Positions 32,826 through 44,580 of a DNA stretch of 64,000 nt are shown here, piece after piece. The position numbers and the translations under genes are program-made. A model generated the notes under the pieces. That model did no database searches. It was not told the DNA's origin and saw only the letters and a program-made list of their open reading frames with translations. How positions within the stretch are numbered: the first letter of the stretch is position 1; each line of letters begins with the position of its first letter. Origin of the DNA: Sabethes cyaneus (taxonomy: Eukaryota > Arthropoda > Insecta > Diptera > Culicidae); NCBI RefSeq assembly GCF_943734655.1, contig NC_071355.1:96479449-96543448 (forward strand), written 5' to 3'.

Positions 32826-33299
32826 TATGACGCCAAGAAACACATGATTTGGCAAGCGATCTGCTCATGTGGCAAACCTAGTGCGGCGTTCGTGACTACC
32901 GGGACTGTAAACGGGCAGATCTACTTTAAGGAGTGTCTATAGAAACGTCTGCTATCTCTGTTTCAAGCAACACGCCGGATCTAGCTTCGTGCCACTATTC
33001 AAAGGATGTCCTGGAGTGGTACAAAGCAAACGGGGTTACTTTCGTTCCCAAGGACATGAACTCCCCCAACGCACCGGAACTAAGGCCCTATGAAAAACAC
33101 TGGCCTATAATGATGCAGGCACTGCGGAAGCATCCTAAGGAAGTCAAATCTGACGAAGACATGAAGAAAAAGTGGGTCTCCGTACAGACGAAACTGCAGG
33201 GGTTATATTTCATTATCTGAAAGTTTGAAAAGGACCGGTCAGTTAGGTAATTTTCTACCGCATTTCTTCCGTGATGCAATTTGATATAGGACACCCTTT
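32826..33299 (+). pseudogene. ITmD37E fragment, 5'-truncated, with 3' inverted repeat
   Basis: Very close to the 3776-4661 element: KKHMIWQAICSCGKPSAA, FVTTGTVNGQIYFKECL, stop, PDLASCHYSKDVLEWYKA, PKDMNSPNAPELRPYEKHW (E of DD37E kept), HPKEVKSDEDMKKKWVSVQ. The 3' end GGTAATTTTCTACCG to GGACACCCTTT (ends 33299) is the element terminus. The 5' half is missing and no TA follows directly (GCAG), so the junction is degraded. Confidence 0.8.
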
Positions 33300-33329
33300 G
33301 CAGTCGTTTCACCGACGGTTTTTATACGC

Positions 33330-34330
33330 CAACAGTGAAGCGGTCTGCAAGGGGTATTATATACCCAAGCTTCGGGTTCTCGTGCGGAACGTGGGTATAA
33401 GTTGTCAGCACTACAAGGTCGGAGTAAATTAAATGGGACCCTTCGAAGTAAAACTCGGAAGCAAAGTGGTGGAAACGTGGATAGTGGAGTGGATTTGACG
33501 ATACGGATCATACATCTCGAGCAGGTTCACAGTCTTTCGTGGAAAACCGGCATCATGCCATTCAGAAGATTTGTTGCCAGACGAGGGGTACCGTTGCAGG
33601 TATTCTCGGACAATGGCACGAGTTTTGTGGGAGCTAACTACCAGTTGTCAGAAGAATGACAGAAGATACAGCGAGTCGTCAAGGACTGTGTTTGTTTCAA
33701 CTACCTTTAGTAATGTGTGCGCAACTCCGCACATGTGAGGACCATGGGAGCGAATGGTTAAGTCCATGAAGGAGGCGATGAAAGTCGTGTCGGAAAGCTT
33801 GCGACTTCTCAGTGGTGAGGTACTGGAAGCGATCATGTCGGAGGCCGAAGCGATTGTAAACTCGCGACAGCTGTCACGCCGAGTCCTACAGTACGGATCG
33901 GCCGGTACCAAACAATCAATAACTGATATGATTAGCGGAAACATCCTGCGAGATAACTGGAAGCTATCGCAGCACCTCGTAGACAATTTCTGGCGCATGT
34001 GGGTGCGGGAATATCATCCGACCTTAACGAGGCGCACAAACAGGTTCGAAGTAATAAAGCCGCTGAAAGCGGGCGATCTAGTCGTGATTGCCGATAAACA
34101 TGCTAGGAATCCATGGGAACGAGGGCGTGTACTGCAAATTTTTTCGGTTAGGTCGAGTCAGATGAGGCGTGCTAAGGTGCAGACAAGTAGAGGAGTGTTC
34201 GCTAAGCCTGCAGTTAAACACTGGCGATGCTGGATGTATTGGGCGGTGAAAATATGGAGGTAGTCGCTTTAGAAACAAAAGTGGTTCACGGATCGGGGGA
34301 TGTCGACGAGTCCCTCGTCACGGGGAAGAA
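33330..34330 (+). pseudogene. BEL/Pao LTR retrotransposon, integrase remnant
   Basis: Degenerate blocks in order: GVDLTIRIIHLEQVHSLS (integrase core), FRRFVARRGVPLQVFSDNGT (second catalytic Asp), MVKSMKEAMKVV (region of the catalytic Glu, altered), SEAEAIVNSRQLS, then LVDNFWRMWVREYHPTLT and VIADKHARNPWERGRV, the Pao-type integrase C-terminal domain. Stops and frameshifts break the core. Gag, protease and RT are absent. It starts close to the end of the ITmD37E fragment. Confidence 0.75.
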
Positions 34331-34944
34331 GTGAACAACCTACTTTTAATCACGACCAAATACATTGACGGATTGACGGATCAGTGTTTATGTAAACAAA
34401 AAGTAGTGCAGCTTTATGGATCACCTATGGTCTGTGCCAAAAGGGAATAAACAAAAAAAAGTAGTGCATTAGTCAGCAAAATTGATCATCGTCTGTAATT
34501 GAAGCCGTTCGAGAATATAATTAAAACTATTGATTTGTCTTTATTGACAAATTCAATACTATACAATACTATACAATACAATACAATACTATTCAAGTAA
34601 TCTTATTGATTTAGAATTATGGATCATTTAAAGTTAAAAGTTAAAGCGAGCTGTAAATAGCTAGTACTAGTATATTAAGTGATTGTAATACTGCAGTATA
34701 AAGTTGCATTGAATTTGTAACCTAAAATTGAACAATATTTACCACTCTTACCTGCAGAAAACCCTCGGTGAATCCGTTGACCGCAGACGTAAAACCTGGC
34801 ATATAACGCAAAGCACATTGAAAGTGTAATTGATGTACACTTACTTACTTATCGTAAATATTATTAACTAATGATTTAATAAATTATACAGCTTCAAAGC
34901 TGCCAAGTACGCAACTAAAAGGTGGTATTATTCGAAACAGGTCT
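34331..34944. other. Possible decayed 3' LTR; otherwise unassigned
   Basis: Follows the BEL/Pao integrase. AAAAAGTAGTGCA occurs twice (near 34398 and 34458), and an ACAATACTATACAATAC run lies at 34556-34585. No second LTR copy is available for comparison. Confidence 0.25.
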
Positions 34945-35020
34945 TTTTGCTACAGGTGGATCTGCGAGTGTTCGAGACACAAGTGCTAAAGACGATCTTC
35001 GAGGGCATATACACTGAAAC
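34945..35020 (+). pseudogene. RTE-1 scrap
   Basis: About 25 codons: VDLRVFETQVLKTIFEGIYTE, corresponding to the ALAAFERKVLRTIFGGVQTE region of RTE-1. It is very short but matches well. Confidence 0.6.
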
Positions 35021-35569
35021 AAATCCAATTCCATATCAGGCCACACCAAAACATGATTTAAAATTCATGAGTTACATTTTCGCTATAAAGGAGGACAGAA
35101 TTCTTATTTTTATAACTAATCTTGATATAGACAAAATCAAATTATAACACTTTTTATTTGTGATATATTCATAGAAGATAATTTTATCTGCTAATAAAAA
35201 AGCCCAGTTTATAACAAAACGCAAAGGAGATTTTGTTACAAAAACCTTTTTTTTGAAAAAAAAAACTTACTATTTAAAATTCATTCAATTATAAATGTGT
35301 TATTTTCATATGATCGGGTACTGTTTTAAAACTAGAATAAATTTGATCTTTGTGTGCTGTGAATAATAAGGGCTTAGTCGAAGTGGATGCATCGTTTGTT
35401 TTTAGTAGCCCGAAAATGCATTGCCAACTCGCTGTTTGGAACCGTTTTCGCACAATTGCTAGGATTTTCCTCTCTCTCCGGTCCAAAATTAAAGCAGTTG
35501 GGTGGACAGCAACGCGAAAAAGGATTAATTTTGCCAACGCCATTAAATAAATCTAATAAATTAGTGATG
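35021..35569. other. No recognisable feature
   Basis: AT-rich; overlapping frames on both strands at 35289-35725 give no domain except the mariner-like tail that follows. Confidence 0.4.
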
Positions 35570-35850
35570 AAAAATGTGATATTGCAGCAATACAATGTGA
35601 AACGGTCTAGCTCGATCGTAACAATGCCAAACTTGAATAAATTACACTTTGAATTGTTTTCCCACTTACCGTGGTATTCTGATTTGGCTGCCACTTGTGT
35701 GCATACCGAAAAAAATGTCCAATGAAAAAAGCTTTGACTTCATTGGAAAAGCGATTACGAAATCTGAGCTGTATTTGAAGGCCAAAAATAAATCGTACCA
35801 AAAGAACTGTATGGAAACATTAAACAAGCATTGAGAAAAATATAACATTA
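35570..35850 (+). pseudogene. Possible mariner transposase C-terminal scrap
   Basis: Reads LPWYSDLAATC (compare YSPDLAPCDF), then in another frame KSFDFIGKAITKSELYLKAK and YQKNCMETLNK, resembling the mariner C-terminus. Degenerate and short. Confidence 0.4.
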
Positions 35851-36744
35851 TTGACTAAATGAGCGTTCACTTAGTTGCTAATGAGGTACTAGCATTGTAG
35901 TATCGTAAAAGATAGTAGAAAAGATACAGTAAAACTTTATTCAGAAAAATTGAAAATATTAGCTAGTTCTACAAATGTCAAATTTTGCTCGGCTAGTACC
36001 GTCTAGGTACTGTCAAATGAATCATAATTGAGTCAAGTGATCCGACCATCCCTGCCTATAATATAATGTACACTTTTCAAATGTTTCGATTTAACACATT
36101 TTCAAACGGTCCTGCTTTATTTTAAACTGTGTATTAACTCGGAACAATATAGACATTGAAGCACGTCGAAAATTAAAGCATATTCAACGAGCTTCAAAAA
36201 TAGCCTTTTCAAACAATTGAAAGCTGCCAAAACAAATTTATCAATAAAACAATAAACACCGACTGAGCCAGATTACCGTATTGCTAGTAGAATCCGTTCA
36301 TCCGTATTTACTTCAAGTACACAACGTAGGTAAATTCAAACTTCCCTAACATGATCAGTTGGCTTCCGGCTAGTGATGAAGCCGCATCACCGACAGCGCG
36401 TAAGTTATAGTAGTTACCTGTCTGATTGTTTGCCACGAGCAGCTACGTAGCAGCGTGCACGCTAAATTTTGCTTATATCCAATTAAGGGTTATTATGTAT
36501 AACAAAAGCGTAACTTTTGAGCACTTAAAATTGGTAAAAGTATTTCATGGGCTTATATCGTCATTCCTAGTACTAGACGGCTAAGCATATTTTCAAAAAA
36601 GACATAGACATAACTTTTCGAAAAAAAATCCCACAAAAAATATCGTCACGCACATTTTGCCTGAACACTAGCGCCATCTATGACTTTTCCGAAGTTTAAC
36701 TTACAATAGGAGTATCCCTCGGACAACCAAGTATTTCATAAGTG
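35851..36744. other. No recognisable feature
   Basis: AT-rich unique-looking sequence up to the start of the family L copy. Confidence 0.45.
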
Positions 36745-37891
36745 ACTTTCTTCGCCTCGATGAGATGGATTAACTTATCCCTTTTTTGAAGTCAACGAAC
36801 ATTAGCTGGAAGGAGTCTAGGATTTCGTTGATTTGTTCCAATATAATGCAGAACGCTGTGACATGGTCCAACCATGATTGGCCAGCCCGGAATTCAACTT
36901 TCTGCCGTCGGAGAGTAGCGTCGATCTTCTCCTAGATCTGCTTGAGAATTTCCTTACAGAGTACTATAAGAGTAACGTAATGCCACGATACTTATCGCAT
37001 TTAGTTGAGTCTTCCTTTTTTAGAACTTTGACCAATATACCCTGCATCCAGTCCACCGGAAAAGTTGCGGCTTCCTATACATTGCTGAATAGTTGATGCA
37101 TCGTTTGAACTGACCAAGATGGGAATTGATGCGACGAACTATTAGCGCCATACGCTGCTGATTTTGTTGGTCACTGACGTTTGACTCAAAACAGTTCAGT
37201 CCAACAGTCCAAGTTCAACAGTTGTTCAGTCCATCGCTTAAACTGTCCTGTACGGTCAGTCAGTAACTAACCTGCTCTGTCGTATCATCGGTTACGAAGT
37301 TAGTCCAGACTCTCTTGTCCCGCCTACAAGCTCGTTTAACAGCCTTCTCCAGTTCAACCTATCGTTCACGGGCAGCTGTCTTACTCGCTCTGTTTCGCGC
37401 TCGCTCAATGCCGTCTTCCGCCTCTCTCCGCTCGTCGATCATCCTCCAAGTTTACATCTGAAATCTACTCTCTCCGCCCGTTGCGCACATTGCCGAAGGG
37501 TTTCGTCACTGGCGTTCTTGATGCCGGTCTGTTGCTCTTCGACGGTTCCACCTGGTGCAACTCCGAGACACGGGAGCGGGATTCAAGTTGTTCGACAAAG
37601 GCCATGTTCCCCTCGAAATTCTCTAGTCGGCGGACATCGTAACGAAAACCAATTGTCGTTGGACATGTGCGACGCGCAAGCGTATCTTAGCGATAACAAG
37701 GTCCAGTTCCAATATCGCGATATATCGACGCTGGGCTTGTTGCGTACATCTAGAGGGCTCCTTCTCTACTTTCGGCTGATGCAGATGTGGTCAATTTGGT
37801 TGTTAATTCGGCCGTCGTGGGAAACCCATAGGACCTCATGTGCTGGTCTATGGGGGAAGAGCGATCTACCAATGACCATGTTGTTATTACC
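36745..37891 (-). pseudogene. Family L non-LTR copy, RT and linker part, interrupted
   Basis: The left part (36745-37110) matches the RT region 42205-42620 of the fuller copy (including the QAGFR-type and GNWRGIT-type blocks read on the minus strand, with stops). The rest (37140-37890) matches the linker and endonuclease end 43180-44020. The block corresponding to about 42620-43180 is shortened. At 37891 the coding sequence stops at a palindrome-family repeat and continues at 38935-39018. Confidence 0.75.
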
Positions 37892-38924
37892 AAAAATCAG
37901 AGGGGTTGTGTACAAGACACGACCGCATATATAGATAACGCAGGACTACGTAAGTCTCTTTGTAGTGATAGTAGCATGTATTCATGCTTGTAATCATTCG
38001 ATTCTTCATGTATACATGCTATATGCAACATATATACATGCTACATGCGTTGTATGTAACATTTATCAAAGTAGTAACATTGTATACGTTCAATTCTCAA
38101 AAGATTGTGCATTTGAAAACAATTTAACAAAATCAAGAACACAAACTTTTGCTTTCCGGCTACCTTACTGAAATTAAAGATTGTTTTTATTACCCATGGT
38201 TCCCCACGTTGAAGGGATTTTACCAATTCAATCCTATTTTATCAACAGCACATCTTTTCACTATACTTCTAATGAAACGGCAAGCATGCGTATTCATACA
38301 GAGTCGTATTATAACCGAACATTACAGTTGTAGCGCATTTTTCCAACACAGATATCAAATTCGCCGAGGTTTAATCGTCTCGCAGTAAAGAATTTGCGAT
38401 CTGTTGGGATAACGAACTTGTGTCATTTTTTCTGGCACACTTCCCTAACACAGACATCAAATTGGACTAGGTTTAATCGCGTTCGTAAGAAATCTGTTGG
38501 CACGAGGGGGCTTTATCACTCTTTCTGGCGTACTTCCCAAGCAAGGACATCAAAATGGCCTAGGTTTAACCGCGGTGTTAAGAAATCTTGTTGAAATGAG
38601 GCAACTTTGTCACTTGTTTTGGCTTACTTTCCAAGCACAGATATCAAATTGGTATAGGTTTAGATCATCGCAAAGAATCTTACAACCAATCACGAAGCGA
38701 GAATTTTCGATAGTTCAACATCAAGAATCCATACTTTTCTTCATTTGGATCAATTCTTAGAAGATTTTCCGATCGATTGGTGTAAGACTATTGAAAATCG
38801 ATAAAAAAAAACCGCTGAGTTATTAGCGCTAAAAACCTTTCATTTTTCGTGACGCTCGCATTTTTCGATTTTTTGGAATGACACTTTATCTCAAAACTTG
38901 CCGTAAGACGTAGTCCTACGTCAA
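37892..38924 (-). mobile_element. Palindrome-family repeat H1, inserted in family L
   Basis: Reverse orientation of H2 and H3. The 3' tail is at the left: AAAAATCAGAGGGGTTGTGT, a GGTTGTGTACAAGACACGACC hairpin, then GCAGGACTACGTAAGTC. The internal tandem monomers follow (about 38350-38660). The 5' palindrome (CGTAGTCCTACGTCA) is at 38908-38922, next to a run that reads TTTT on the element's strand. The flanking family L sequence continues on both sides. Frames inside are not conserved between copies. Confidence 0.85.
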
Positions 38925-38934
38925 AACAATCTGA

Positions 38935-39018
38935 AAATAGGTCCCCGTTATCGCTCATGTCTTCTAAGCTCATGATGCGTTCAAGGTCCGCGTTGTTTGA
39001 GCCAATGTTCGCGTTCAA
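38935..39018 (-). pseudogene. Family L endonuclease scrap, continuing after H1
   Basis: Minus-strand FNANIGSNNADLERI-like sequence (the GDFNAKIG region), continuous in the fuller copy with the sequence that ends at 37891. Confidence 0.75.
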
Positions 39019-39840
39019 GTCGTCCAGCAGGATTCTACACAGTCAAGTTTGGCAGATACATGTTTCCATGCTATACCGGTCAGCTATTTACATCGTTCGT
39101 ACGACGTATGAGAAGGAACACATTCTTAAAGAACCTTGCATAAAGTTCGGTCGCAGATCCAGGGGAGTTCGCGTAAATTTATTTGTAGAAACCGTCGTGT
39201 GAAATGCCGTTATTACGTTCACAAAGATCTGGAAAGTAGACAGATCCCGCTTTAAGTTCACTTCATTGCCACTATCTCTTCCATCTCACGAAGATACCGC
39301 ATGTTTTTCTCAATTTGTAGTCTAATAAAATGATTTATAGATTTTCGTAATCTGTTTCTAAGGTTGTGCAATTCAGAGGTCCAGGAGGGTTGGCAATTTT
39401 GCGCTCGGGGAAGTCGCTGTTTCATTTGGATACAATCGTGAATGATATCGAAGATCACATTATAAGACCGGAGAATGGTGTGGTCAACATCACAATCGAG
39501 TACAAGCGTTATCCAATCGATGGTTAGGCGTGTATGAACTACAGATTCATCACAGGAGTTGAAGTCATAGTAATAGTAAACTGGTATGGTGTCTTCAGTA
39601 GTTCAGATGCAATCACATTCAATAGAAAACCGTGTGTGATAAGCGTCGAGTTTTAAAACTCCACAGAGCGATTCGAAAAGTTCGATCTTGTCAGTGTCGC
39701 TAACGAAAACCAAGACGAATAGTCTGTCAGTCGCATTACATACGTCCTGGGTCTGCTTTAAGCCACAGCCAAGAATGAATTATGTCAGCGTGTCTGGGTA
39801 ATTTCTTGTTCAGACGAGACGTTCAGATGAGACGAGGATT
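39019..39840 (-). pseudogene. Unclassified non-LTR linker region, degenerate
   Basis: The frame 39258-39458 reads QPSWTSELHNLRNRLRKSI, then a basic helix. PxWxxEL-LR is the usual linker motif after the endonuclease in Jockey/I/R1-type elements. The surrounding sequence is compatible with an endonuclease C-terminus, but I cannot align it with confidence. Confidence 0.4.
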
Positions 39841-40847
39841 GTATAAGAGTGCATGTCGGCGTCAAATTTTAACAGGAACCTTTACAAATTATGGTCATCC
39901 AATGCGGTGACTGTATCAGTCGTGTTAGTGTTAGTGTTAGTGTTAATGTTGCATAGCTGCTGGCAGTGTTCGAAAAAATTAACAGCCCTGCATGAAAGCG
40001 AACATAAAACGCATTCAGTGCATATTGTTTTACTCCTGGTAGTATTCATGAGATGACAATCTCATGGACATAGCTACTGAACTACTAACATTGTTTGTCT
40101 TTCTCAATTTTCTACCCTTCAAAACGATTCATTCATGAATTGCAGTGCTGAATGATTGTTCGACTAACCTGTCCGTCAATTTTTTTTTGCTCTTGACTGT
40201 TATTTTGGATGTCAAAGTTTCGTTTTTTGAATTGCATGCTTTTTAAAATCAACGAAAACCTGACGGAATGAAATTAACACTTTGGAGCAATGTTTACGTT
40301 TATTGTAATTTCGTTTGCCGTTGTCGGCGATTCAAAGTGAATGAATGCTTCACATTTGATTTCATTCGCTATTGTTGAAAATGAATGAATGTGGAGAACA
40401 ACACGAACATGAACGCAAGTGATTCACTCGAATCGTTGGTTTCAGCTTTGCAATGCTAAGTTCATTTCAAAACAAACAGCAAAGAATGAGCGGAATATTG
40501 CATTAATTCAGGCGTATTGCACAAATTGAGTAAGAGATTTCTAAGCACTGTGTTGTTGCACACAGAAATATGTAAACAATATGACAGGTTGTGAGAATGG
40601 ATAAAAGTGGAAGAGACATACTTTCCATTCATGGCAGCTTGGAGAACGCCTTCGCCACTCCCACACCCAGGGCCGGGACAACCGACGAAAGCTGACCGAC
40701 GAGTTGCGCGTCTGTGGTGGGGGACTCCAGGTTTTCCATAGTGGCAATTGGTGCGTCAGGAGTTCAATGATGCTTCCTGGATTTGTAAAACTGCTACTTG
40801 GTTGGGGTACAATTAATGATGGTACTTCCTCCCTTCTTACTTCTAAC
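39841..40847. other. No recognisable gene; short (TTAGTG)n
   Basis: Four TTAGTG units near 39925-39950. Several GAATG/CATTC words at 40130-40400 suggest an old inverted repeat, but no boundaries were found. Confidence 0.4.
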
Positions 40848-41268
40848 AGCATTGAGCTGGGGTGTCTCTTACCGTATCAAGAATTCTTCTCCACTGTATT
40901 TGGTTTCGAGCTACTCGTCGTCAATTGGTTGAGCGTTTCGACACACGCAAGTCTGCTTCAACCTGGTCCAGCTATCTAGCACGTTAGGCTCCTCTATTCG
41001 TGGTACTGGCGGAGTTCTTGAAGAGAACGGATTTCACTGCACAGTCGTTCGGCATCCTTTGGACGTGACGGGCCCACCGTAGTCTCCCAATTTTCAACGG
41101 GTGTACGATGGGTATCTCTGCAATCTCTAGTGCCTGCAACTCGTGGTTTATACACCTACGACCCTCTCCACTAGCCGTTTGCACTTCGCCAAAAATAGTC
41201 CACGTTTGACTCAAATACTGTCTAAAGTTCGCAGAGCACTATCGATCTGATTAACGTTTTTTACATCA
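40848..41268 (-). pseudogene. RTE-1 3' part, left of the family L insertion
   Basis: Minus strand: IFGEVQTASGEGRRCINHELQ, PIVHPLKIGRLRWARHVQRM, VKSVLFKNSAS, then the C-terminal tail. The sequence TTTTTTACATCA (41257-41268) is the left copy of a 12-bp duplication; the RTE-1 reading resumes after the right copy at 44862. Confidence 0.8.
41257..41268. repeat. Family L target-site duplication, left copy
   Basis: TTTTTTACATCA, identical to 44850-44861. Confidence 0.9.
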
Positions 41269-41458
41269 CTTACTTGCTTACTTATGTGTCCATGTCCGCC
41301 GGTCCGGCAGAACAAAGGGATGAAATCAGAGATCTCCACTGCTGACGGTTACCCGCCATGGCTTTTACCTGTCGCCAGGACAGGTTCTCGTCTACAGCCC
41401 GGATGTCGTTGGCCAATCTCCGTCGCCATGAGACAGTGGGTCTGCCTCTTCTACGCTG

Positions 41459-41870
41459 TCATAGTGGATTCCAGTCAAGTGCTTCTCTGCAAACCTCGTT
41501 CGCTCCTTTCCTCAAGGTATGTCCAATCCACTTCCACCTATGTTCACGAATTTCTGTGGCTATCGGCCGTTGATGACACCGACGATGGAGTTCCTCATTG
41601 GATATCCAGTTATTAGGCCACCAGGCACGAATGATATATCGCAGGCACCGGTTAATGAATACCTGAAGTTTTTGCGTTGTCTCCGCTGAGACGCACCGCG
41701 TTTCGCAGACCTGCAAAGGCACCCCTGGCCTTCCTGATCCGTGTGGCTATATCAGTCTTGGTACGATCATCGGGCGTTGTCTGGCTACCAAGATATTGAA
41801 AGGCGTCTACTTGCTCAATTTGTTGTCCCGCTACTGTGAAGTTAGTGTAATTGTCAGTGTTCACTACCAT
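41459..41870 (-). pseudogene. Family L C-terminal domain
   Basis: Two overlapping frames. The first reads VDAFQYLGSQTTPDDRTKTDI, ATRIRKARGAFAGLRN, then a frame change to LQVFINRCLRYIIRAWW, IATEIREHRWKWIGHTLRK and CREALDWNP. FQYLGS and the RWKWIGHTLRK block are standard for the region after the RT in this type of retroelement. Confidence 0.8.
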
Positions 41871-41942
41871 AGACTTAGTTTTCGCTACATTGACTGTGAG
41901 ACCTGCTGCCTGGGAGCTCTCGGAGATATCACCTGACTTGTT

Positions 41943-42680
41943 CTACATATCGTTTCGGCGTTGTGCGAGCAAGACAATGTCGTCGTCTAGGTCGAGGTCA
42001 TTTAGCTGCTCCATCGTTAGAGGATTCCAAGGCAATCCTCGATTTGGTCTACTGTCAATTGCTCCAATTAATATCTCATCCATAACGATGAGAAACAGAA
42101 GCGGTGATAAAATGCAGCCCTGTCTCACGCCAGCAGTAACCCTTATGGGGTCGGACAAGACGCCGTCGTGCAAAACCTTACACGAGAACGCCTCGTACTG
42201 AGCCTCGATGAGATGGACTAGCTTATCTGGAACCCCTCTACGCCCAAGTGCGCCCCCGATGTTTTTGTGGTTAAGTCGGTCGAACGCCTTTTCGAAGTCA
42301 ACGAACACCAACAGAAGAGAGTCCTGGAATTCGTTGATCTGCTCCAATATAATGCGGAGCGTTGTGATATGGTCCACAAATGATCGGACAGCACGGAATC
42401 CAGCTTGCTGCCGCCGGAGAGTAGCGTCGATCTTCTCCTGGATCCGGTTGAGGATTACCTTACAGAGTACTTTGAGAGTAATACAGAGCAACGTGATGCC
42501 ACGCCAGTTACCGCATTCAGTTAGGTCTCCTTTCTTAGGGACTTTGGCCAATATGCCCTGCATCCAGTTCACCGGACAAGGTTCGGTTTCCCATATATTG
42601 CTGAAAAGCTGATGCATCATCTGGGCTGACAAAGATGGGTCAGCTTTGAGCATTTCGGCTGAAATACAGTCTATCCCTGG
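41943..42680 (-). pseudogene. Family L reverse transcriptase
   Basis: Contains PGIDCISAEMLKADPSL, WMQGILAKVPKKGDL, CGNWRGITLLCITLKVL, RRQQAGFRAVRSFVDHI, LLVFVDFEKAFDRLNH (motif A), TAGVRQGCILSPLLFLIV (motif B) and LNDLDLDDDIVLLAQ (motif C; canonical xADD here reads LDDD). The upstream end is cut by the hAT MITE at 42681; the frame's first few residues come from that insert. The motif-C Ala-to-Asp change would probably weaken activity. Confidence 0.85.
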
Positions 42681-43128
42681 AAGGGCCCGGCATCGTCGAA
42701 ACAAATAAATGAAACTGACTTTCTCTTACCTTCGCTTCTTATATGAAGTGACTTGCTTCACTTATTGAACAGAACGTTTCAAGCAAGCTTCAGTTGAAGT
42801 TGGTAGCTGTTTCAATTGACGACGGCAGAAAGTCATGCACGATTTGTCGACATTGAAAAGGTCAACTTTAATATGCGTTGCATTGTAGGAAATGTTAGTC
42901 AAATTCAAATCATTTGCATTCCTAATCGCCGGCCTTTTTCTGAATGTTTGATAGAAAAGTACAAATGAAAAGTTGAAACCGATAGTCATGACGAAGTGAA
43001 ACCCGTTTCGCTGACGCTGACTGAAGCCAGTTTAAAACTGAAGCAGTGCTGCTTCTGTTGAAACCGAAGTTTCACTACTTCATTTTTGAGTGACGCTATG
43101 CAATTGAAGGTGACGTTATCGAGCCCTG
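42681..43128. mobile_element. hAT-type MITE, 448 bp, inside family L
   Basis: Flanked by an 8-bp duplication ATCCCTGG (42673-42680 and 43129-43136), the hallmark of hAT. Read inward the right end is CAGGGCTCGATAACGTC and the left end AAGGGCCCGGCATCGTC, i.e. a CAGGG-type hAT terminus with the first base changed on the left. No transposase coding. The family L protein frame resumes on both sides around an APGI motif. Confidence 0.78.
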
Positions 43129-43159
43129 ATCCCTGGCGCTCTATTGGATTTCATACTTT

Positions 43160-44027
43160 TGATGGCTGCTACAATTTCAACCAACTGTAGCCGTCATACG
43201 CTGCTGGTTTTGTTGGTTTCTGACATTTGAAACTCGGAAGAGTTGTTCAAAATGTTCAGTCCATCGCTTAAGCTGTTCTGTACAGCCTGTCAATAGCTGA
43301 CCAGCTCTGTCCTTTAGCGGCAGCTTTGTATTCATCCTGGCATCACTAAGGCAGCGAGAAATATCGTACAACAAACGGATATCATCATTGGCGGCGGCGG
43401 TTTCTGCTTGTTCGGCTAGGAAGTTAGTCCAGGCTCTCTTGTCCAGACTACAAGCACGTTTAGCAGCCCTCTCCAGTTCGGCGTATCGTTGACGGGCAGC
43501 TGTCTTAGCCGATCTGGTCCGCGCTCGCTTAATGCTGGCTTTCGCCTCTCTCCGCTCGTCGATCTTACTCCAAGTTTTATCCGAAATCCACTCCCTCCAC
43601 CCACTGCGCGCTGTGCCGAGGGTTTCATCACTGGTCGTGATGAAGGTGTTCTTGATGTCGGTCCATTGCTCTTCGACGGTTCCACCAGGTGGCAGCTCCG
43701 AGGCTCGAGATTCAAGTTGTTCGACAAAGGCCCTTTACACCTCAGGATTCTCCAATCGGCGGACGTCGTAGCGATACCCAACTTTCTCCTTCCGTCGTTG
43801 GACACGTGCGACGCGCAGACGTATCTCAGCAATAACAAGATGATGGTCGGATGCAATATCAGCGCTGCGTTTGTCGCGTACGTCAAGAAGGCTTCTTCGC
43901 CATTTCCGGCTGATGCAGATGTGGTCGATTTGGTTTTCTGTTCGGCCGTCGCGGGAAACCCACGTGACTTTATATACTGGTCTATGGGGGAAGAGCGATC
44001 CACCAATGACCATGTCGTTAGTACCAC
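43160..44027 (-). pseudogene. Family L linker region
   Basis: Blocks: IVAAIKSMKSN near 43160, TEQLKRWTEHFEQLF, DISRCLSDARMNTKLPLKDR, then WTREPGLTS-type sequence, a conserved basic helix near 43480, and SDETL-like sequence near 43620 matching the sister copies 25333 and 37140. Several frame shifts. Confidence 0.7.
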
Positions 44028-44580
44028 AGAATTCTGTAAACAGCTCCCCGTTTTCGTTCATCTCTCCTAGGCCATGGCGTCCCATGACGCGTTCAAGGTC
44101 CGCGTTGTTTGAACCAATCTTCGCGTTGAAGTCGCCCATGTGGATTTGGATGTCCCCTTTCGGGTTTTTCTCAACCACGCTATTCAGCTGGCTGTAAAAA
44201 CTCTCTTTCTCCTGCAAGTCGACAGCATTTGTTGGTGCATATCACTGGATCACTGTGAGGTTCCTAACCCGTGTTCTGAATCTGGCAACGATTATTCGCT
44301 TATTTATCGGTTCCAACTTCATCAGGGCCGCATGTGCCCCTGGGCTCAGAAGGAATCCAACTCCTCTTTCTCGAGCAGCACTTTCACCTCGTATGCCAGC
44401 GTAGAACAAGACTCGCCCGGATGATGTCCTGTGTTCGCCAGTATCCGGCCGCCCCAGGATTTCAAGCGTCAGGCGGCTAGCTTCCCTTGCAAGTTGAGCC
44501 AGCTTGCCCTGCTGGGCAAGGGTCAGTATATTCCATGTTGCGATTCGTGTCCGTGTTTTCATGCTAAAGGTCGTTGCCAA
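43735..44580 (-). pseudogene. Family L AP-type endonuclease
   Basis: From the N-terminus (44580): RTRIATWNILTLAQQGK (Asn motif), GEHRTSSGRVLFYAGIRG, ARERGVGFLLSP, INKRIIVARFRTRVRNLT, a frame break at about 44240, then DIQIHMGDFNAKIGSNN (GDFNA), GLGEMNENGELFTEFC, HRPVYKVTWVSRDGRTENQIDHI and SADIASDHHLVIAEIRLR (final SDHxLV). The ALSE/ALQE-type catalytic motif seems lost between LEILGRPDTG blocks. Otherwise the domain is nearly complete. Confidence 0.83.

Noticed and set aside
34331..34944. Complete BEL/Pao LTR
   Set aside because: No partner LTR, no clear TG...CA boundaries and no target duplication, so only a possibility is noted.
38149..38760. Frames with repeated 'CHFFWHTS..TDIKLD'-like text as a protein repeat family
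   Set aside because: These are translations of the tandem monomers in palindrome-family copy H1; the same frames recur in H3 with different breaks.
42705..43128. Second MITE pair in the hAT insert based on TGAAGTGAAAC words
   Set aside because: The repeated GAAGT words do not form consistent inverted arms; the 8-bp duplication and CAGGG ends explain the insert better.
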